Part shown: in pieces, positions 4,512 to 8,224 of the stretch
Layout: each line of letters begins with the position of its first letter
How positions within the stretch are numbered: position 1 is the stretch's first letter
Position numbers and translations under genes: made by a program
From: Verrucomicrobia bacterium UBA6775
GTDB lineage: Bacteria; Verrucomicrobiota; Verrucomicrobiia; Limisphaerales; UBA1096
Direction of reading: 5' to 3'
Length of the DNA stretch: 8,224 nt
Assembly (NCBI GenBank): GCA_002453165.1
Contig: DKGH01000115.1
Span: 1 to 8,224, forward strand
The notes under the pieces: model-generated
Seen by the model: the letters and a program-made list of their open reading frames with translations, nothing else
The model's database searches: none
What the model was told of the DNA's origin: nothing

Positions 4512-7500
4512 TCATTTTAGCTTTCCGACGACCGGCCTGGCCGGATCGGTGACGTCCGCGCGGGTGGTCGTTCCGCTTGGCCAAGCGAACTCGACCGACC
4601 GAATGCGCTTGGCCCCACCCAAAATTTGACCGGCTGCAGCCTGCGAATAGCGGCCGCTGTTTCCCCCGACCAACCGGGCCGCTCCCTTGGAGCCGTCGGC
4701 GAACACTGCGCGCACGGTCGCCCCCTGGCCAAGCGGATTACCCACCCGACCGGCCAAGCTAAGCCGCAGCCCCGCCTGACCAAGTGTGTTCAGGTACAAC
4801 CTCGGTCTGGCCTTGCTCTGGGCGACGATTAGGTCGGTGCGGCCGTCCCCATTCAAGTCACCCACTGCACTGCCGCGCTGCTCCCCGTAAACTCGTATGC
4901 CACTCTGGTGACCGAACTGCGACGCAAATCCACCCTCGCCGTTGCCCCTCAGCAGCAGCCCCTCGCCGGAGTCCATCCGGTAATCCTCCACACGAACCGC
5001 AAAATAATTTTGACTTAGAAAAACATCCTCGTTGCCGTCGCCGTCAAAGTCAGCCACCGACGCTCCCATCACCGGCGTGAGCTGTGCCTCAACCGGCAGC
5101 AAACGGGACTCAAACTTGCCCCCGTGATTTAGCAAAACCACCGAGGCAAGGTGGGATGCCTTGATCAGCTTTGCCCCAGTCAGTTGCCCGGCAAAAATCT
5201 GTTGGAACGTCGCACTGCCATAGCGGCGGTGGGTCGGGAAGCGCTCGCGCAAAAACGGGAACACCAGTTCAAGCGTCACCATTCGATGTCGGGGTAACAG
5301 CCGCTTGGTGGCCAACTCAAACCGAGCCTCCAGCGCATCGTACATCCCGTCACCACCAATGTCACCGTGGACGAGGTACGGGACCCGCTTCGTCCCGTGC
5401 TTGAGATGGCTGTTCAAGCCCCAGTTGCCGGCCAGTAGGTCGAACCGCCCGTCGCCGTCAAAATCCCCCGCCGCGAGGGTCTGCCAAATACCCGGATGTT
5501 GATCCAGCCCCCACTCCTTGGTGGCATCGGTGAACGTGCCGCCGCGATTCCGGAACACCCGGATTACCCCCCACTCGGTGGCCAGCACTAGCTCCGGAAG
5601 CGGGTCCGCGTCGAGTGGGACGAACACCGCCGCCGTGACCATCCCGACGTTGGCGAACGTCGCAGCCTGGGCGGTGTCCAGCTTGAGGCCATCCGGGCCG
5701 CAACGCAGCAGCCACGACGAAGCCGGGTTGGGGAAACGGCCGGGCACACCGCGCCCCGCCACGAACACGTCGAGATCGCCGTCGCCATCCGCATCCGCCA
5801 CCGCGATCGAGCCGACATCAGAGTGGTTCGCCGAGGGCAGTTCGATCACCTCCGGCTCGGCTTGGCCCGGCCGAAAAATCTGTAGCGATGGAACCACTGG
5901 CTCCGGAAAATCATGCGTGGAGACGGCGGCGAGCAGCGCGCGTTTACCGGAGGCATCCACCCAGCCGGCGAGGCCAAGCGAGTCTCCCAGCAGTGGCTGT
6001 GCAAAAGCCGGCTCGTTGAGCTTGGCCAGACGGCCATCAGCTCCGCTCGTGTAGGCGGCGATGTTACCCCCGGCGCCGGCACCAAAGAACAGCTCATCCG
6101 CACCATCACCATCCCAGTCGAACATCACGACGCCCGGGCCGGACTCGGTCAACCGCCGGGTGAGCATCGGTTGACGCTGAAAATCGTCGGACGGGGTTTC
6201 GGTGTGGACGTGTGTCAACTGTTCGCTGGCATCGGCAAACAACGTCGCCGGCTTGGGACCACTCACCGGCTTGGGTTGTGCGTTTTTCTCATGAATCTCG
6301 TACGCATGATTCGGCTTGGCCCCGCCGACGACCGTGCGCGTGCCGCTTGGCCAAATGATCTCGATGCTGAGCTGGCTGGCCTTGCCAGCGGCAAACGTCC
6401 TTAGTGGCTCGTCGCCCGCAAGGTAACGCCCACCGGCCATCATTTCCTGCGACTGTTCGTACGGCCCACCGCGTACGGTGATCCGCGCCCCGATGCCGCG
6501 CGTGTTGCCCCTAGCCCCACGAAGCGCCACCGACACCCGGGGTGCCGTCGCGTTATTGCGGTACACCAACACGTTCGCGTTAAGGCAACTCACGACGACA
6601 TCCTGGTCGCCGTCGTTGTCGAGATCACATAACGAAATGCCGTGGCTAACGTTTTTCGACTGAAACCCCCAGTCTGCGCCGACCTCTGTAAAGCGCAGCC
6701 CTCCGATGTTGCGATAGACCATGTTCGGCACGGTGAGCGGCGGGAAAAGGAAAACCTTTTTGCGCGACTGCGCCACAGGCAGCTTACCAAGCTTGGTCGT
6801 GCGCTCGATAGCGTCAAGATCCTGCGTGTCAAACGCATGCCCGTTGGCAATGAGCAGATCCTCCAGCCCGTCCAGATCGACGTCCATGAATGTCGAGCCC
6901 CAAGTCCACTCGGTGGCGGCCACGCCACTGTAATTTGCGGTCTCCATGTAGGTGTTGTCGCCGCGGTTCACGAACAACGTGTTGCGGTGAATGATCGGGC
7001 GGTCGATGAACTCGTCGATCGGCTTGGCGAACGGGTTGGTCACGCCGATTTGCGTCATCTCCAGCAAGTGCTCCGGGCTCATCATGTCGGCGACAAAAAA
7101 ATCGTCGTGCCCGTCGCGGTTGATGTCGGCGAAGTCCACCGCCATCGCGAAATAGCTGCGATGCCGTAGCGCCTTTTCCTCCACCAACTGAAACCGCCCG
7201 TTGCCCTTGTTCACCCAGAGCCGATCCGGCGTCTGGAAATCGTTGCAATTGTAGATGTCCGGCAGGCCGTCCTGGTTGATATCACGAATCATCACCGACA
7301 GGCCGAGATCCCAAAACTCCTTCTCGATCGGCTCGCCGTTTTCGTCCAGCCAGTTTCCATCGAGCCAGTCGGTTTTCGAAAACTTGCCAGTGCCATCGTT
7401 GATGTAGAGGAAATCCGGCTCACCGACCTCGACGAAATCGCCGTCCATGATGCGGATGCGGTTCGAGTACTTGCCGGTGACCACCTGCTTGCCATTAACG

Positions 7501-8219
7501 ATGCGCACCGACACCGAGCCGCCACTGCGCAGCACCGACGTCTCACCGTAGTTGGTCACGTAAATATCGAGGTCGCCGTCCATGTCGACGTCGCCCAGCG
7601 CCACCGAGGTCGAGCCGATCTTCAGCGCCTCCACACCGGCCGCCTTGGTTTGGTTGGTAAACCTGCCGGTGCCGTCGTTGATGAACAACGCGTTTGGCCC
7701 ACCACAGGAAGTAACGAACAGGTCAAGGTCGCCATCGCCGTCAACATCGCCAAATGCCGCGCCGGTGCTCGACATCCCCGGCGCGCCCACACCGGCCACC
7801 TTCGAGATTTTTTTGAACTTCCAGTTGCCGAGGTTTTTGAACAGCCCGTTTTCACCGTCGAGACTGCACACGTAAATGTCGCACAACCCGTCGCCGTCCA
7901 CGTCGCCCGAGGCCACGCCGGCGCCGTTGAGCAGGTTGGCGTTCATCATGCGCGCCCGCGCCAGCGTGTTGGTGAACTGGACGCCGGTGGCCTGCGATGA
8001 AAGCAGCGTGAAACCGGGCGCCTGGCCAAGCGGCTTGTTCACCATGGCCTCCCGATACACACCCTTTTCCTGCCACGACAAAGGCTCCGCCTTGGCCAAG
8101 CGCTTGGCCAAGCCAGTCATGCACAGGAAAACCAACAGGCTGGTCGCTCCCCTTGATGCGAGAAGTAAAGGCAAAATTCCGGTACGGCTGAGGAAACCAA
8201 AATAACCACGCCAATTCAA
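4512..8219 (-). CDS. Large exported FG-GAP/VCBS repeat protein with two ASPIC/UnbV domains (CRTAC1-like); 5' end uncertain
   Basis: A 1235-residue or longer protein built of beta-propeller-type FG-GAP repeats, probably extracytoplasmic and possibly binding surface ligands or glycans; no enzyme function is evident. I count 13 calcium-loop motifs of the DxDxDG type: seven in the first half (at 106, 158, 210, 313, 365, 446, 532) and six in the second (701, 809, 919, 953, 1057, 1121). Each half ends in an ASPIC/UnbV-like domain, at about 573-642 (IGARITVRGG, then IIWPSGTRT) and about 1155-1228 (GQGATVRAVFADG, then FAWPSGTTT). This is a duplicated module. A hydrophobic stretch at about 15-37 followed by AKA suggests a signal peptide. 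The start at 8219 is TTG, with GAGG directly touching it, too close to act as a Shine-Dalgarno sequence. The frame stays open to the right edge, so the true start may lie outside the window. Confidence 0.9.
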   Translation of the reverse strand: MNWRGYFGFLSRTGILPLLLASRGATSLLVFLCMTGLAKRLAKAEPLSWQEKGVYREAMVNKPLGQAPGFTLLSSQATGVQFTNTLARARMMNANLLNGAGVASGDVDGDGLCDIYVCSLDGENGLFKNLGNWKFKKISKVAGVGAPGMSSTGAAFGDVDGDGDLDLFVTSCGGPNALFINDGTGRFTNQTKAAGVEALKIGSTSVALGDVDMDGDLDIYVTNYGETSVLRSGGSVSVRIVNGKQVVTGKYSNRIRIMDGDFVEVGEPDFLYINDGTGKFSKTDWLDGNWLDENGEPIEKEFWDLGLSVMIRDINQDGLPDIYNCNDFQTPDRLWVNKGNGRFQLVEEKALRHRSYFAMAVDFADINRDGHDDFFVADMMSPEHLLEMTQIGVTNPFAKPIDEFIDRPIIHRNTLFVNRGDNTYMETANYSGVAATEWTWGSTFMDVDLDGLEDLLIANGHAFDTQDLDAIERTTKLGKLPVAQSRKKVFLFPPLTVPNMVYRNIGGLRFTEVGADWGFQSKNVSHGISLCDLDNDGDQDVVVSCLNANVLVYRNNATAPRVSVALRGARGNTRGIGARITVRGGPYEQSQEMMAGGRYLAGDEPLRTFAAGKASQLSIEIIWPSGTRTVVGGAKPNHAYEIHEKNAQPKPVSGPKPATLFADASEQLTHVHTETPSDDFQRQPMLTRRLTESGPGVVMFDWDGDGADELFFGAGAGGNIAAYTSGADGRLAKLNEPAFAQPLLGDSLGLAGWVDASGKRALLAAVSTHDFPEPVVPSLQIFRPGQAEPEVIELPSANHSDVGSIAVADADGDGDLDVFVAGRGVPGRFPNPASSWLLRCGPDGLKLDTAQAATFANVGMVTAAVFVPLDADPLPELVLATEWGVIRVFRNRGGTFTDATKEWGLDQHPGIWQTLAAGDFDGDGRFDLLAGNWGLNSHLKHGTKRVPYLVHGDIGGDGMYDALEARFELATKRLLPRHRMVTLELVFPFLRERFPTHRRYGSATFQQIFAGQLTGAKLIKASHLASVVLLNHGGKFESRLLPVEAQLTPVMGASVADFDGDGNEDVFLSQNYFAVRVEDYRMDSGEGLLLRGNGEGGFASQFGHQSGIRVYGEQRGSAVGDLNGDGRTDLIVAQSKARPRLYLNTLGQAGLRLSLAGRVGNPLGQGATVRAVFADGSKGAARLVGGNSGRYSQAAAGQILGGAKRIRSVEFAWPSGTTTRADVTDPARPVVGKLK
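4574..4587. repeat. Perfect 14-bp palindrome copy inside the FG-GAP gene
   Basis: CGCTTGGCCAAGCG, a perfect copy 80 bp from the one at 4494-4507. On the coding strand it reads GCT TGG CCA AGC, giving AWPS within the ASPIC motif WPSG. A half copy lies at 4606-4614 and a 12/14 copy at 4722-4735 (encoding PLGQ), so three copies and one half-site lie within about 240 bp. Confidence 0.8.
6344..6357. repeat. Palindrome copy in the first ASPIC domain (12/14)
   Basis: CGCTTGGCCAAATG matches the palindrome at 12 of 14 positions. On the coding strand it encodes IWPS of the WPSG motif in the first ASPIC/UnbV domain. Protein conservation could explain part of this match. Confidence 0.45.
8019..8032. repeat. 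Palindrome copy near the FG-GAP N terminus (13/14)
   Basis: CGCCTGGCCAAGCG matches at 13 of 14 positions. On the coding strand it reads CCG CTT GGC CAG GCG and encodes PLGQA at residues 63-67, a different reading frame from the copies at 4574 and 8101. Confidence 0.6.
8089..8114. repeat. Two overlapping palindrome copies in the signal-peptide coding region
   Basis: GCCTTGGCCAAGCG (8089-8102, 12/14) runs straight into CGCTTGGCCAAGCC (8101-8114, 13/14), sharing two bases. On the coding strand they are read as TTG GCC AAG CGC TTG GCC AAG and encode LAKRLAK at residues 37-43, at the end of the presumed signal peptide. Confidence 0.7.
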
Positions 8220-8224
8220 CCTCA

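Noticed and set aside
6642..7169. 175-residue plus-strand reading frame opposite the FG-GAP gene
   Set aside because: Antisense shadow of the repeated DxDxDG codons; His/Val/Arg-rich with no recognisable domain. The same applies to the other long antisense frames at 5518-6054 and 5913-6404.
8217..8224. TTG at 8219 as the confident start of the FG-GAP gene
   Set aside because: The frame is open to the window edge and the GAGG upstream touches the TTG, so the start cannot be decided here.

Overview
This 8.2 kb window looks like a chromosomal segment of a free-living Gram-negative bacterium of the PVC superphylum, most likely a marine or freshwater Verrucomicrobiota. The placement is inferred from gene content: a long double-module FG-GAP/ASPIC-UnbV protein, a pseudopilin with a C-terminal DG-H-V processing-type motif, a variant Trm112 protein, a lipoprotein MsrB, and an intergenic hairpin repeat of a style I associate with PVC and Bacteroidota genomes. 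Most of the window is GC-rich, but the pseudopilin gene is clearly AT-richer.

Layout. Positions 1-146 are a leader without a gene. Two plus-strand genes follow: a lipoprotein-anchored methionine-R-sulfoxide reductase (msrB, 147-830) and, 20 bp later, a family 2 glycosyltransferase fused to a C-terminal Rossmann-like domain (851-1849). They meet a minus-strand block head-on. The 182 bp between the convergent blocks (1850-2031) holds a run of short hairpins, most with CTTC-type loops. Read from right to left, the minus block is: a very large exported FG-GAP/ASPIC-UnbV protein that reaches the right edge (4512-8219), a type II-secretion-like pseudopilin (3662-4417), the nickel-pincer cofactor protein LarC (2290-3606), and a small Trm112-family protein (2032-2280). 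larC and the Trm112 gene are 9 bp apart and probably cotranscribed.

The genes do not form an obvious single pathway. msrB (envelope repair of oxidised methionine), the FG-GAP protein and the pseudopilin all point to the cell envelope. LarC acts in cofactor synthesis in the cytoplasm, but no larA, larB or larE is in the window.

The most striking signal is not a gene. The 14-bp palindrome CGCTTGGCCAAGCG occurs twice perfectly and many times with one to three mismatches. Most copies lie inside coding sequence, in all three reading frames of one gene, and one or two sit at gene junctions. This resembles a highly iterated palindrome such as cyanobacterial HIP1, but with a different sequence.
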